This document shows positions 1 through 13,001 of a stretch of DNA of 64,000 nt, piece after piece; within the stretch, counting starts at the first letter, position 1; every line of letters begins with the position of its first letter. Both the position numbers and the translations under genes were made by a program. The stretch is taken from contig OY987303.1 in NCBI GenBank assembly GCA_963920635.1, forward strand, positions 13,370,175-13,434,174, read 5' to 3'. This DNA is from Pseudeuparius sepicola (taxonomy: Eukaryota > Arthropoda > Insecta > Coleoptera > Anthribidae). A model generated the notes under the pieces. The model was given only the letters and a program-made list of their open reading frames with translations. It made no database searches and was not told where the DNA came from.

Positions 1-1737
1 CTGAATCACACGCAAAAAAACCTCATTTCCTGGATGTAATCTTTGATGAAATCTTTGGGCATAAAGATGAGATGCAGCCACTGAATTTTGATGTGCTTCT
101 TCATATTATGCTAGTATACCATGTTCATAAGTCCACAAGTTCTTCGTTTACGAAACTACGTGCCATACTTTTGTTCTAATCGCGTGAAAATAAACACGAA
201 TAGCGTCTTACAGTTAAGATGTCGTTGAAGACAGCTAAACAAAGTAGGTACTGCTAAATACCGTACGTGCGTGCTATCATGACGTGTTATCATCTTAATT
301 TTTTATTACCTGCAAAAGTTTTTTCACTGTATCTCCAAAACAAAAAAATATTTTATTATTATTTTTTTCGATAATTGGCTATTATTTGTCCTCTGCTACA
401 ATTTCACAAGTTTATGCGTATAGGCTGAGGAACACCCTGTATTTGACGTTTTCCTCACAATATAGAAAACGGATAAGTAGTAGGTAAGTAGGAAATTCCA
501 GTTAACTGAACGGCTCTAATTTGATATCTATCCTAGGTCCTAGCACCGATAACATTAACTCTGTTAATGTTCGGTGGTCCTAGGTAGGATATCAAGAAAT
601 CAACCAATTATACAAATCAAGCAGCCCTTAAATTTATTTTATTCCAAGGTTAGAGTGATCTGTCAAATAATTTTCAACGTACGCATACGGTGTCAGGCGT
701 ATCCATCGTCCTCGTGCAATATGGACAACATATTATATACACTCCTGTCGTACAAACTACTATTTTACTAACGTAAAATCTCCAGCTCACATTTTGTGAC
801 TTCCGGGTTGGCCGGAAGTGATAACCGCGACCCACTTCAAACCGGAAGACCCCCATAAAATTTGTATTTGTCATCGGATTTTGAAAGTTTTTTAACGATA
901 AAACTTTACTTTAGGGCAAAACAGCACATTCTATTTTAAAAAAACCCCCATTTATTAAGTCAATTTTCAAAATACTATATTAGTGACTTTTTATTAAAAT
1001 TCTGGCGTTACTTCAAACCTCTATATACCAAATTTCACAGATGTTTTTTCGAACAAATGTTTTTTGGAACAGATGTTTTCGAACAAAATTCCGCAACCCC
1101 ATCGGTTAATCTAATAATTTCTACCTTTTCTGCTGCTACATAATTTTCATTATCTATTTTTTTACGTTAAACAATAGGTACATCTGTTACACAATCTACC
1201 TAAATTTTTCGTGTTTTTAATGGCTACTTTGATTTTTCCAATTATTTTGCCATGTCTTCCGCTGTTTTATTATTCTTACAAACGGTCTTAAATCGATCAT
1301 CTTTTAGCACGTTTTCATTTATATTGTCCATATGTTTGGTAAACGTACCTACAGCGGTCTGAAGGTAGGGTCAGTTTTTTAATAAAAAAAAACCTAATAT
1401 GGCATTCTGAAAATTAATAAAAAAATAAATTTTTGTTGGTCCTTACCAAAAACAGTTCTTTGCGCGTATAAGTATATTCAACAAAGGAAAGAAAGCTCGT
1501 CGTCACACCAGTAAATAGATTATTATTATTACAAAGGAATTGAAGAAATAGAAAGAAATTACTCATTAAAGTGCCGCTAAAAATGGTTTTAATTACATCT
1601 GTTCTTACCTGTTGAATGTTGAATTTAGATGCTTGTAATACTGGGTTTTACTAACTCGGCACTGCCCATATTTATTACTCAAATTCTCCGAAATAATTAA
1701 TGGAAATGACTTTAAACTAAAAAATAAATTAGTCTCC
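1..1737. other. AT-rich non-coding DNA downstream of Vsx
   Basis: No open frame here resembles a known protein. An isolated transposon-end motif ACACCCTGTA lies at 432-441, without a recognisable partner. A 71-base hairpin (523-593) and three ETS-type CCGGAAG cores (800-848) are the only other local structure noticed. Confidence 0.5.
523..593. repeat. Imperfect 71-bp hairpin
   Basis: The left arm begins GATATCTATCCTAGGTCC and the right arm ends GTCCTAGGTAGGATATC. The arms meet at AACATTAAC/GTTAATGTT around a 3-nt loop. Small indels separate the arms. No clear flanking direct repeat is seen, so its origin is unknown. Confidence 0.6.
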
Positions 1738-1995
1738 ATATTCTGTAGGTACTTAGTGACACAACATTGTCAAGTCTAATTTTTAGAAATCAAGGAAACC
1801 TTGATTCATTTAATAGACAACGAGGTCACCATACAACCTCGTTGTTTATTAACAACCATGATTGTTATTATATTCTTAAGAATCTCCAAGAAAATGGGAT
1901 ATATGGCAACATTGACACCATTAGATAGTGAAAAGAATAGGCCTCACTTTGAAAGGTATATAAATGCTGGGTCCCCCTTTTTTAAAGAATGTCTG
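1738..1995. mobile_element. Truncated hAT-like non-autonomous element, copy 1
   Basis: This is the right-hand part of the family seen complete at 13002-14003 and 23201-23738. The shared block runs from ATTCTGTAGG through TGTCAAGTCTAATTTTTAGA to TGCTGGGTCCCCC and a decayed end at GTCTG. The left half, with its terminal inverted repeat, is absent. A stretch of about 40 bases after GAAACC is missing from the other two copies and forms hairpins with both flanks (see findings). Confidence 0.75.
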
Positions 1996-2234
1996 GTATA
2001 ATGTAATTATTATGTATATTAATGACTGCACCTTGATTGGATTCCGATTTTTGCATCGATTCATTTTTCAATTAACGAAATCCAAAAAGTTATGACACTC
2101 TGTATCTGCACTTTCCTTTATAGAGGGTTATAATATTATCGTTTGGGGTTTAATTCGGCTTTGCTTGATTAAAATTTTGCTTGGTTGAGACTAGTGTTTT
2201 TGCCACAATTTTAGTTACCAAAATCATGTATTTA

Positions 2235-2955
2235 CAGAGTGTCTCACTTAAGAGTGAAACAACCCCATAACTTCTTTAATTTTTAACCGACCAGAACGAA
2301 ATTTTTACCAAAGGTAGACGGCATTGTTGCCTACTTATTTCCAAAAAATTAGTTGCCTACTCCAAAGTCAAAGCCACCTGCGATGCCACAAACGAGGCTA
2401 AAAATCCGAAACTCATATTAGGCATTTTTTTTTCAAAAAAATTTACTAGAAGAAGTTGTTCAGAATCGATTCAGAACCCTAAATCCAAAATTTTGTCAAA
2501 ATCAAAAAATATTAATTAAAAAAAAATTAAATTACAAAAACAGCAATTTAATAATTTTCTGTGTTTAGAAAAGTGTGCTATCGAAGTTTTGAAGGCAAAT
2601 TGTTGTCATAAAGTAATTATTTTAAAATAAAAGCTACAAAACAAATTTTTAAATTTTTACTTAAATTTTATTTATTTAATATTTTTTGATTTTGACAAAA
2701 TTTTGGATTTAGGGTTCTGAATCGATTCTGAACAACCTTTTTTAGTAAATTTTTTTGAAAAAAAAAGCCTAATATGACTTTCGGATTTTTAGCCTCGTTT
2801 GTGGCATCGCAGGTGGCTTTGACTTTGGAGTAGGCAACTAATTTTTTGGAAATAAGTAGGCAACAATGCCATCTACCTTTGGTAAAAATTTCGTTCTGGT
2901 CGGTTCAAAATTAAAGAAGTTATAGGGTTGTTTCACTCTTAAGTGAGACTCTCTG
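2235..2955. repeat. 721-bp palindromic (foldback) element with TA flanks
   Basis: Two arms of roughly 240 bases are near-perfect reverse complements. The left starts CAGAGTGTCTCACTTAAGAG and the right ends CTTAAGTGAGACTCTCTG, with TA on each side (2233-2234 and 2956-2957). The arms share the segments GCCACCTGCGATGCCACAAA and CCAAAGGTAGA. There is no coding sequence. It fits a non-autonomous DNA element with long inverted repeats; the superfamily cannot be assigned. Confidence 0.85.
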
Positions 2956-5900
2956 TATGTATAGGTACTTATGCCGTGAATATTTTGCAAAATCATATTG
3001 TTTTATCCACTAGTAAACTGCCCTTTCGGAAAGAGATATCACAAAATGTTATTAAGAATAATATTATGCCGTTTTTTTCTGCAATTATAGTGATAGGTAT
3101 GAAATTTAAAAAAACAAACAAAAATGAAATGAACGGTAATCGTGTTCTGTTTCTGAAACTCCTTCCTAGTTTAAAATGCAGGAGAAACCAATTAAGTATT
3201 GCACACGTAACTATTTACAAAGAATAGAAAGTATAAATTTCTATAAGTAAACGGTATTTAGCTGTAGAGTAGCAGCTTGGTAAACTGTGCCATACTGCTG
3301 TGGAAGAACTTGTCTATAAAATAAGCGCTTTGTACTGTAAATCGACTTTAAAATATCGAGAAAATCAGAAAATGCCGCAAACGCATTCGTTACAGAGGGA
3401 AGCTAATGACTTCACGCTCTAACGGAAGTTCATATCCTGTTTGAGCGTGGATCGTAGGTAGGTATATTATCTTTTAGCAGAGGGGTTCGGACTCGGCACA
3501 ACCTCCGGTTGCTTTTAAAATAAATGAGTGTTATTATTTGTTTTTATTTTAATTTAATTATACCTACTTCGATTAGCTGCTACGTTATCCGCAAGTAGAG
3601 ATGAAATTGCAATGTAATGTGTGTATTTTGTTACAGAGTGTATGTCACTATTGGTGGTTCAAATCGAAACTACTGTTCAGGGTTTCAAAATATAGGTGTT
3701 TCCAAAAAATAATCTGCTGACTAAATAGCACACTCTATTGAAAACAACATGTTGATTCATGGGTAAAATGAAATCAGTGTCCCAGATGTTGTAAAGAATT
3801 GAAAGATCACAATATAGTCTTCCAAAATTGAAATCAATCTGCTTAATAAGAATCCACATTAAAAGTAAAGTTAAAATTAAAGTTAAGAGATATAGTCACT
3901 TTTAGATTTTAGACTTAGAATTTTGTTGTGCAGTGTTATTTTGAGAGCATAAGTTTTAAGGAAGCTTTACAAAAGTTGTTTTCATTTGTTTAGCAATCTG
4001 CCGGTAATAAAGGCTTTTCTATCTTTTTAGTATTAACAGACCACATGTCACTAGTACATTGTGCAACCAGTTAAGTAATGAGGCATATTGTATACGAGTG
4101 CACAAAGTTGAGGCACGAGGCGAAGCCGAGTGCCTTCAAGGGCACGAGCATGCAACATGCATTGCTTATAACGTGTTGTACACTATACATTGTGCACGAC
4201 TTGGATGTTTGAAAAAATTGAAATTTAAAAAAAGTTCATACCTACATGTCTTGTCATTACTTGACACAACAGTTTACAATAGCTTCAAGTCCCACTAGTG
4301 CGCAATGCAATGTCAAATTGTGCGTTTGTCTGGCAAAGCCACCCGTCGTTAAACTGTCAGCTGTGACAAAACAACATTCGTGAACAAATAAATTTTCCAT
4401 TACAATTTAAGAAAATGGAATCTATCGAGATGCTGGCTGTTGGTATTTCCAACATGAAATTCTTCATTTTTAACCAGCATTACAGAAGAGCATTAAAAGA
4501 TGCCAAAAACTCGATCGTGATTTTAAGGGAAGACTAACGGTTCCTCAGTTGATTTTGACAATTTTTCCAAGAGAAAGATTGTAGATGAATTTCCAAACCG
4601 CCATCAATCGTAAAGAAAGTCACTTGTTCTTCAGCAGTCAGACCTGTGATAAAAAAATTAAAAGTCATATCTACCGACCGAGAAATGGCCAAAGAACATG
4701 AATCTTGTTTAGAGTTTAGACCTATTAGTTATGAGACTCAATGATAAAGCCTAGAATTCAGAAATACTAAACTTTATTGTTCAAAAATAATCAAAATATA
4801 ATATGGCGAAGAAGCAATAAGGAATCCTTACTCTCCGATGGGAAGTGAACCGTCAATATTTACATTATTTTTTAATTTATGAGAACTAGTTGCCATCTTT
4901 ATTTTAGTTATACTAGGTAGGTATAGTACCTAAGCTCAGCCAAAGAATTCTACTTACAAGGTTTGGATGGTGTTAACTTTATGATGACGTCACCTTTGCC
5001 TCTATTCTGATACCCCATCTCACCATACCATATCTCATTGGATAAATCTAAAAATATTTGTGGGATTTTGATCGCGACAATACAATACAGGTATTGCTTA
5101 TAAAATGTAGGTATATAGTACAATTATCTAAACTTTCTACAGGTATTCCAGAAAACATACCAAGCTTATGATTTCTTAATCAGAAAACCCTGTATATACT
5201 TGCATTTTAGAAATATAACAATTTTTCCAATCCGTAAATAACCAGTACTATATGGTTACTAATGCAAGATGACACTCCTTTTTGAGCCTTGACGCATATT
5301 AGCAAATATCTCCTTATTAGTAGGTATTTAAAGATCCGTTAAAGTTCATTTATTGGCTTGCCTATGAAAAACTATTCTCCTATAGGCCGTAAAAACTATG
5401 GCACGATATTATATTTTAAAGGCCATTTTGTCCTCATCATGTAAAAATTTAAAGTTTAAAATACCTGCCTACCCCAAAAAGTTAGTAGGTACGAGAGTGT
5501 TATTTACTTATCTAAACGGTTACGTTATCTGTGTCTAAACGTAAGAATATTAATTTTCACCTTTACTGCCACACTGCGCAAGAATTATTTTTGCGAGTTT
5601 GTTGTACTTCCTTGTCTATTATGTTGTATAGGTACCTAATGTAAATTACTCACTGTGGTGCACGCTGCATAACTGTTTCAGACAAGAAGAAAATATAAAT
5701 TAAGTTTGCCTTCTATTGTTTTCCTATAGTAGAAGTTGTAGGAAATTGAATCAGACAGGAAGAATTTTTTTTTAATATGTTAGCACTTAATATTATACGT
5801 TAGAAGAAGATTGGGTTGGGCGAGGACAAAGAAAAAACAGAAAAGAGCCAAGAAACCAGAGTTCTTGTCAAAAAACTCTAGCGAGATCTAAAATCGCCTA

Positions 5901-6100
5901 GGGCATATATGCAGATTGTGGCTGACAGAAGGAATTACAGAATTACAAGATATAATATTATAATTATGGCAAAGATGGATACTTTTTACAAGTTTTTATT
6001 TAACTTCGACTGTTACATATGTTATTAGTTAGTAGTACCTACTAGCGTACGTTCAAACGTGTAGTTCAAACCTTGCAACTGAATATTAAACCAATAATTC
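2956..6100. other. AT-rich non-coding DNA
   Basis: No recognisable gene. It contains the hairpin repeat at 4045-4210, a 40-codon frame at 4415-4537 of unknown meaning, and short transposon-end motifs such as ACCCTGTATA near 5192. TAGGTA/TACCTA motifs recur throughout. Confidence 0.45.
4045..4210. repeat. Foldback repeat with GC-rich central hairpin
   Basis: The centre (4111-4135) is a hairpin AGGCACGAGGC / GCCGAGTGCCT with a GAA loop and two mismatches. The outer parts contain CATTGTGCAACC on the left and TACATTGTGCACGA on the right with loose inverted similarity. The central motif recalls the hairpin centre of 20369-20564 (CCTCGTCTTCGACTCGG). Confidence 0.4.
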
Positions 6101-6179
6101 CTCTCAACCGATTGAACTGAAATTTTGCCCACACTTTTCGTGCTGTTGACAATACAATCAAAGTATACTCAATATTGTA

Positions 6180-6470
6180 TTTTATTCAAAATGGCCACCG
6201 CACCAAGATGGCGGATTACCTTTTTCTTTACAATCCCCTTGATATAGATATCAATCGAAAGGGTTTGACGAGTAGAAAACGATAAGGTAAGTGACAAGTG
6301 ACGTCATAGTAAATCCAATATGGCGGCCGCCCCGAGATGGCGGATTACCTATTTCTTCACAACCTCCATGACATGGGTACCTATCAAATGAATGGGCTTG
6401 TCAAGCACGTCATTCTAATTTCAATATGGCGGATCACCCAAGATGGTACCTAGCTCAAAACTCACATTAA
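6180..6470. repeat. Tandem-like repeat with AAGATGGCGG motifs
   Basis: Three diverged units of about 100-130 bases each carry AATGGC/AATATGGCGG followed by an AGATGGCGGATTACC-like block and a short C-rich segment (motifs near 6204, 6318, 6335 and 6424). A related copy in the opposite orientation lies at 55940-56215. The motif resembles the YY1/Pho binding consensus. No coding potential was seen. Confidence 0.65.
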
Positions 6471-6480
6471 GGCCTTGTAA

Positions 6481-7982
6481 TAATGACGCATTATAAGAAA
6501 TGCATAAATAATTAAGGCATACTATAACTAAAAAGTTCAAAATAAATTAACAAATTAAAACTTTTTTGACACAAGTTTTATTCAAGCCATGAAATCGAAT
6601 GAAATAAGTTTAGGTTTTCAAAATTTGTTTTCAAAAACTTGTTAATAAAAGCCTGTGTTTAAAATATCCTACTTACTACTAATATAATAATAATAATTCT
6701 CACCCTCGCAATACTCCAAACTAGGAGTACCCCAGAAGCAACCACATGCTTGTGCGGGGGAGGGGGGCAATTACTATTATTTTGTCTTCGTTGCCATTTG
6801 CGGCTAGGGCCGACTTTTTTCCCGATAGAACTAGGATAGCATTCGTTCAAGTACTACGGAAAACCCTAGAAAACCGTAGTAATCCCAGTGAGTGTAGGAA
6901 AATTAGTAAATCACACGGGTAAAGCTATTTAGGAGCAATACCGTGAACCTACATTTGCCCTATTTACTACTACTATTTACTTTTATTTATTTTTTTTGGT
7001 TTCTCTCTTAAATCATTAGGAGTTTAAGTTAAGATAAGAAGAAACATTAACCATCGGATTAGATAATACGATCAAAATAATGTAAGGATGTTGCAAGGTG
7101 GTATATGGTATACTTTATCGAAACTTTCCAAAATACTATTCACATTCCAATATCTCGAACTCCTCATCAATGAATATGCCGACATTACTATAGGCTCAGT
7201 CTCGGTCCAAAAACGAATAGTAATGAAATTAGTATCTCCTTCTGTTGATGTATTTTTTATAAGGAATTGCATAGACTTTTTTTCTTATTTCAAGTTACGA
7301 AGGAAAACGATTTTGAAAACAAAATTTGAAATCCTTTATTTATTTTAGTTAAATAAAAACTTGTTTTTAAAAGGTTTTGTATTTTTTTATTCTTTGCACT
7401 ACACTACGCTACAATTTAAATTCCCTGTACGTATAGGCAAATAAAGGGTCGTATACGAGAAGAAATTATTATAGTTAACATTTTTAACATTTCCCTAATA
7501 CAAAATGAAATCTAAAGTACATCATTTTGTTTATTCTGAAACTACCAAAGGCTATTTGGATGCATGACGTCAACAAAGTGTGTATTTCAATATCACGTAC
7601 TAAAACTGTAAACAGGTTGACGCAGCCCGATTCTAACTATTCAAACCTTTGAGCCGGTATTACCGCAATCAAATTATGTAGGCATGTACTGCCACTATTA
7701 CAATAATTTTCAACTGAATCCTAGTGAAAACTGTTTGCTTTGATATTGTTATTGCGCGGGTGTTTGCTTGAAACAAATATAGGATGTTTTGTTGTTATCA
7801 TCAACTGTCGATGCAGCATTTTCGTTAAGACGTTTAGAATCTATACATAAAATTTAAAATTACCTTGAAAAAAGTACTTCACGATATGTTATTTGTCTCG
7901 GTTTCAATCGGTGTTGATACTGCTACGCTATCGAGCAATAAATGGAAAATTAGAATTTAAAATTGATTGACTGGATACAGGA
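6481..7982. other. AT-rich non-coding DNA
   Basis: No gene recognised. Overlapping frames of 60-90 codons near 7072-7348 show no family resemblance and are read as chance. A short hairpin ACTACGG/CCGTAGT lies near 6853-6882. Confidence 0.45.
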
Positions 7983-8627
7983 CAGTGGCGCCACAACATC
8001 CGGTACGCCCCCACAATTTTGCTGACCCCCTGTGTTTTGTGTCATCAAGGAATAATGCATATTTATTATTAGCAATGTGACTGGGTACTGCCATTCGTGA
8101 GAAATAATTTAAATTATGGATTTGACAATCTATATTTCTGCGTTTTCTTCTTTCAAATCTATTCGATCCATAGCGTACCTACAAACGATGAACAACCACA
8201 AGTCTGAAACAACACGTGTACGCTGTGATCTTTTTTCTTTTTTTGAGCATTTGCCCATGGTTTATTTATTACTCTTTTTACATAGATTGCGAACCTTAAC
8301 CTTATATATCCGAATTTAAAATTTAACGTTTTTATTTTTTAGTTGAATTGGCTGAATACCCGTTATTTTTCGTATAAGAGAGAACAAGAATATAGCCGTA
8401 ATAAGAAATCATTTAAGTACAAGAGAGATAGGTATAAAAGTCACATTTAGACCTATCCCTCTCCCGCTATCTCTATACTTTTTCGATTTCTTATTATGGC
8501 TATATTCTTACTCACTGTCATAGGTAAGGGATTTATATATAGCTCACTGATCGTCAGATGTCACTTTTCGAGCTGCCAGCCCAGTACACAAAATTTCGTA
8601 GGTATCTCCATTCTAGTTACGCCACTG
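7983..8627. mobile_element. Possible CAGTGGCG-ended non-autonomous element
   Basis: Starts CAGTGGCG (7983-7990) and ends in the inverse, CGCCACTG (8620-8627). Inside it, 8382-8513 is an imperfect hairpin whose ends read AACAAGAATATAGCCGTAAT and ATTATGGCTATATTCTTAC. The terminal repeat is only 8 bp and no convincing target duplication is visible, so the boundaries are tentative. Confidence 0.35.
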
Positions 8628-10729
8628 TAGCCAAAGGGATACGACAAAATATTCAAACTGAGTGCGCGCTAGGTTATAATTCGTAATCAGAACCAGTTTC
8701 GAAGCAATATTGACTAAGATTTTGCATCTGAAAATTTTGCTGAAATCATAAAATGCAATTATGTAAAATGAACAGACTAATATCTCTCGTTAATATTATT
8801 TGTCTTAACTTAAGTTGTGAAAGTTATTTTTTTTTAAATTAGATATATCATAAATTATGCATTTCCTTTGTCGAATTTTCTCGTCAAATTAGGATTTTCA
8901 CGTGACAGTTAATAAATTTCACTAAAATGTCGAATTGTTACTAGACCCCACCTTCATTGTTAAAGAAAGTTAAAAAAATATATTACTTACCTGTGAAAAC
9001 CATGCAAAAATCTTCAGTTCCACAAAAAAACACGCACCTCGAACATTTTAAACCCAATGATATAATAAATAATTAAATTCAACGGAATTGTTTGGAAAAT
9101 ACAGGAATGATTCGAAACAATTTAAATTTTTTTGACTGGCGGAACCTCTGGCACAAATGATTCGTGAACGTTCGAAGTGTTCGGTCATTTAATAGTTTGC
9201 AGACAATTATAAAGAAACTTTTGCAACATTTAGGAACTTATAGACATATGTTTTCAATTTGTTAGATGAAGGAATGTTTATGGCATGAAACATGACGATC
9301 TTCAACCTATCAAGTAAAAGTGGTTTATGTCAAGTTACACTGAAGACATTTCTTGACGAAACGATTAATTTAAAATATTTTTGAATCATTAATTTGGACC
9401 GTCACTTATAAGAAGAAAATATTTGTAGGAAGAATATACATATTAAATAAAAGACAGGAATTATCATTTGAACACTTTTTATTATACGTATTCCTGCGTA
9501 CATATATTGCAATAACCAAAATTGCGTTGCTTTAAATATAATTTTTATACAATAAGACATATCTATACAATTCACTGGTGTGTTTTTCACTAGGACTCTA
9601 AGTACTAAAAATTATGTAACACTTTGCACTTGTTTTTAACTAGTAAGTACTTATTTTAAGTAGGAATTACTGTTAATTAATGAAAAGACATGGATCCATT
9701 GGTTTTCTTCCAAAAAAATCTTACAATAATTTTTAAAGCTATCTTGGTTCCATGCCTTTGCACATTGGATTACATATAGGACTCACGTTAATTTCTTTTT
9801 GATTTTCTCAAAATACAATGGTTGTTTCTTTAGGAAACTCTCACATTAACTCTTTACATGTACTATAATATTTATAGGTAAAAAATTGAAACTTTTTAAA
9901 GTTTCGTTCGTCGAATGTACAATTTACAAAATATGTAAAACAATAAAATATAAATATGTACAAAATTAATGTATTCGGGACGTATTGGTAGAAGAATTAA
10001 TGATACTGAAAGGTAATTGCACAAATAAATTAAATTTAAAATAATCTTTCTACCAATACTGAGTTAAGTCATACATATATTGCACTACACAAATAAATAG
10101 CTTAAAGCTACCATATACGGAATATCGGGCTGTAAACAAATATATCTCCTGAACGATTCGATGTCCATTTATTCAAAAAAGCGCACTAAAAATAAGGATG
10201 CGAAATCTCTATACTTAGACCAACACTGTCGTTTCATAAGTACTCAGTAAGTACTTACGGCACCTACTTAGTAGTAGATAGGTTAAAAATCCCTGTGATC
10301 CAAAAAATGTATTTTATCGATGCATTTTGGAAACGCAAATTTTTGTTTGCAAAGTAAAATTATTATTTCTGGTAATAAATAATTGAGTAATATTGCAATG
10401 ATTTCATAAACAATCATAGAATATTTATGGGTGTGGTGTTGTTTGGAACATCGCCCACTTCAATTTCTAAATTTGTTCTTCTAGTAGTTATCCGGTGATA
10501 TTTGAAATAAGTTTCTTATTAACTTCATGTTTATCTTGAAATGCTTAACCATATATTTTAATGTCGGATTCTATACATCGAAAAAGAAAAATATATGTAA
10601 TAAGTTATGCATTTATTCAGTTCATTTATGATTAAGTAATATTTATTTTTCCAAACAATTATTTTCAATATTCAAGCTCAAAAATATTATTTGCATATAG
10701 TGTTCGTATGAAAATGGGTCCAAAAAGGC
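8628..10729. other. AT-rich non-coding DNA
   Basis: No gene, RNA or clear repeat structure was recognised. Composition is very AT-rich with runs of poly-A/T; open frames are short and random in composition. Confidence 0.45.
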
Positions 10730-11014
10730 GTAATAAGAAAAAACCCATTTTTTAATAACCGAGAGTTCCGTCAATTTTCAACATAAATTTTTTCATACAA
10801 TGTCATATATCCCTTACAACAAACATGTTACGGTTACTGATAGTTTTGCCTAATTTAATTTTTTTATATTGGGCGACAGGTTGGACTTGGATGCAGATTT
10901 CTTTTTAAGAATCACTTATAGCTATCCAAAATTGCCACGTTTTTGTTAATTACTTTTTTGTGGGCACAATAAGCCAGAAAATCGCTCTGGTAGTCCCAAA
11001 AATCATCCTGTGTT
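10730..11014. repeat. Half copy of the 26803-27619 foldback family
   Basis: Segments such as GGCGACAGGTTGGACTTGGATG, AAAATTGCCACGTTTTTGTT and AAAATCGCTCTGGTAGTCCC match the right arm of the element at 26803-27619 with substitutions, ending at ATCATCCTGT. Only one arm is present, so it is a decayed solo arm. Confidence 0.6.
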
Positions 11015-11817
11015 CCTATAAAAAATGTCAGAAAAACCGAAGTAGTTACACAAATTTGTCTTGAAATTAGAAAATGTCCTATAAATTTGCAATCAGAATA
11101 CGAGTAGTTGTTCTACAAAAGCTATAAAGTTAATCATAAGGTATACACAAGTTGTACTAAATTTTCTTGCTATCTCGATGGAAAAGAAAAAAACTGAAGA
11201 AATAAATGATAATCGTGTTTCTAATTTTTTTCTTTGTCTTAGGTTTTCGAAACCTCTGCTCCATTATTTTATGTAAATATGTATTAGTCAAAAAATAAAA
11301 AAATTACGGGGTTGGTGATTTGTGGAAAATTCTGTACTTCATTTACTTAATTTTGGTTTATTTTAATTTCTTGAATTCTGCGATTACTTTGACAGCTAGT
11401 TTTGTTAAGATTGTTTCTGCCCATGACTGTTTTACAATATTTATATCCGCTGAACAGTGAATAATGAGTGAACACTGATAGTGAATAATGGTATTCACCG
11501 CTTCTGTATAGCAGTGAATAATGACTATTTTATCTATCTATCAAGTAGGTTGTCTTTTCATGTTTTAAATTTAAAAAAATGGAAAAATTGACACCGAAAA
11601 TGAAAATATATAGTATGTCGTGGTGTCGTGGACAAAATATTGCACTCTCATATAATAGCTATTATTCACAAAGGTATTAGACAAGTGTCGAAATTCATCT
11701 GAGTGAATTATTATCATCATACAAATCATAGAATAAGATGGAGATGAAGAAGAAGTTCAATTTTTTCAAAAAGAAAAAATAGTCCATCTTACAGTGGAGT
11801 AATGTGATAAAAATTAA

Positions 11818-12497
11818 ATAAAGCAAACCTTGTAGTCGAAACTCCACAAACAGTTTATATTCTTAAAAAAACTGAAAAACTGTACATGTTTTCAACCACT
11901 AAGGGTTCATCTTCAGCAGCGAAAAATCATTAAATTGAAGTATACAAAGCTTCCAAGCATATTTTAAAAAAAATATATTATCAAAATTCTTAGGAAAACT
12001 TCAAAAGTTAAGTGGAGTCAAATTATTGTAACCATCAAAAACCCAAAATTAAAAAACAAAAGCCACCAAAAGGCTTTAGTTAAAGATCATAAAATTCTTC
12101 AAAAACAAGCCTCATTCTAAGCACCCGGTACACCAATAATTTGATAATTTGACGAAGTAGATTTATTGGTGTACCGGGTGCTTAGAATGAGGCTTGTTTT
12201 TGAAGAATTTTATGTATGATCTTTAACTAAAGCCTTTTAGTGGCTTTTGATTTTTAATTTTGGGTTTTTTATGGTTACAATAATTTTACTCCACTTAACT
12301 TTTGAAGTTTTCCTATGACTTTTGATAATATATATAATTTTTAAAAATGTGCTTGGAAGCTTTGTATACTTCACTTTAATGATTTTTCGCTGCTGAAGAT
12401 GAACCCTTAGTGGTTTGAAACATGTATAGTTTTTATTTTTTTTTAAGAATATAACCTGTTTGTGGAGTTTCGAGTGGAAGGTTTGCTTTATTTTTTT
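11818..12497. repeat. 680-bp near-perfect palindrome
   Basis: Arms of about 320-340 bases mirror each other: AAAGCAAACC at the left margin and GGTTTGCTTT at the right. The inner ends are GCACCCGGTACACCAATAA and TTATTGGTGTACCGGGTGC, separated by a spacer of about 22 bases. The motif CAGTGG occurs just outside on both sides (near 11793 and 12510) but in the same orientation. The 88-codon frame on the minus strand here is a by-product of the repeat. Confidence 0.85.
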
Positions 12498-13001
12498 TTT
12501 CAATTTTTTCAGTGGCGTAGAATTTTTCTTAAATCAAATGTCTACATCACTAGCGAGAGCAAGAGCTTCAGACTTTTAATTTAATTTAATTTCAACGAAA
12601 TACCTTCCCAGGGTTTGCCACAGTTAGATATGAAAGAAACGCATTATTAATATTTACCGCATATAATTTCGATATTACTATTATTGAATTCGGTACTATT
12701 AATGTTTTTAGAAAAATAGAGTAGAGGGTGAAAATACGCTCCTTATTTTTACATATCTGGTGCACTAAATTTTTTTGTCCACAAATTTTACCATGTGACT
12801 ATTAGGTATGTCAAACTTCCCAAAACATTCGCATACAAAATTTCTTTCGTCTTTTCCGTGAAAACTAAAACTAGATGTTCGAAATAAATAATAATTTGCA
12901 AAGAAAATATGTACAAATATTTGCTCTCGTCTAAAGTACCTAATAATATTTACAATAACACTTCTGGGCATTTTTTTTTCAATAAAAGGATTGGTGGATT
13001 T
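12498..13001. other. Non-coding spacer before the hAT-like element
   Basis: No gene recognised. The last eight bases (12994-13001, GTGGATTT) are the left target duplication of the following element. Confidence 0.5.
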
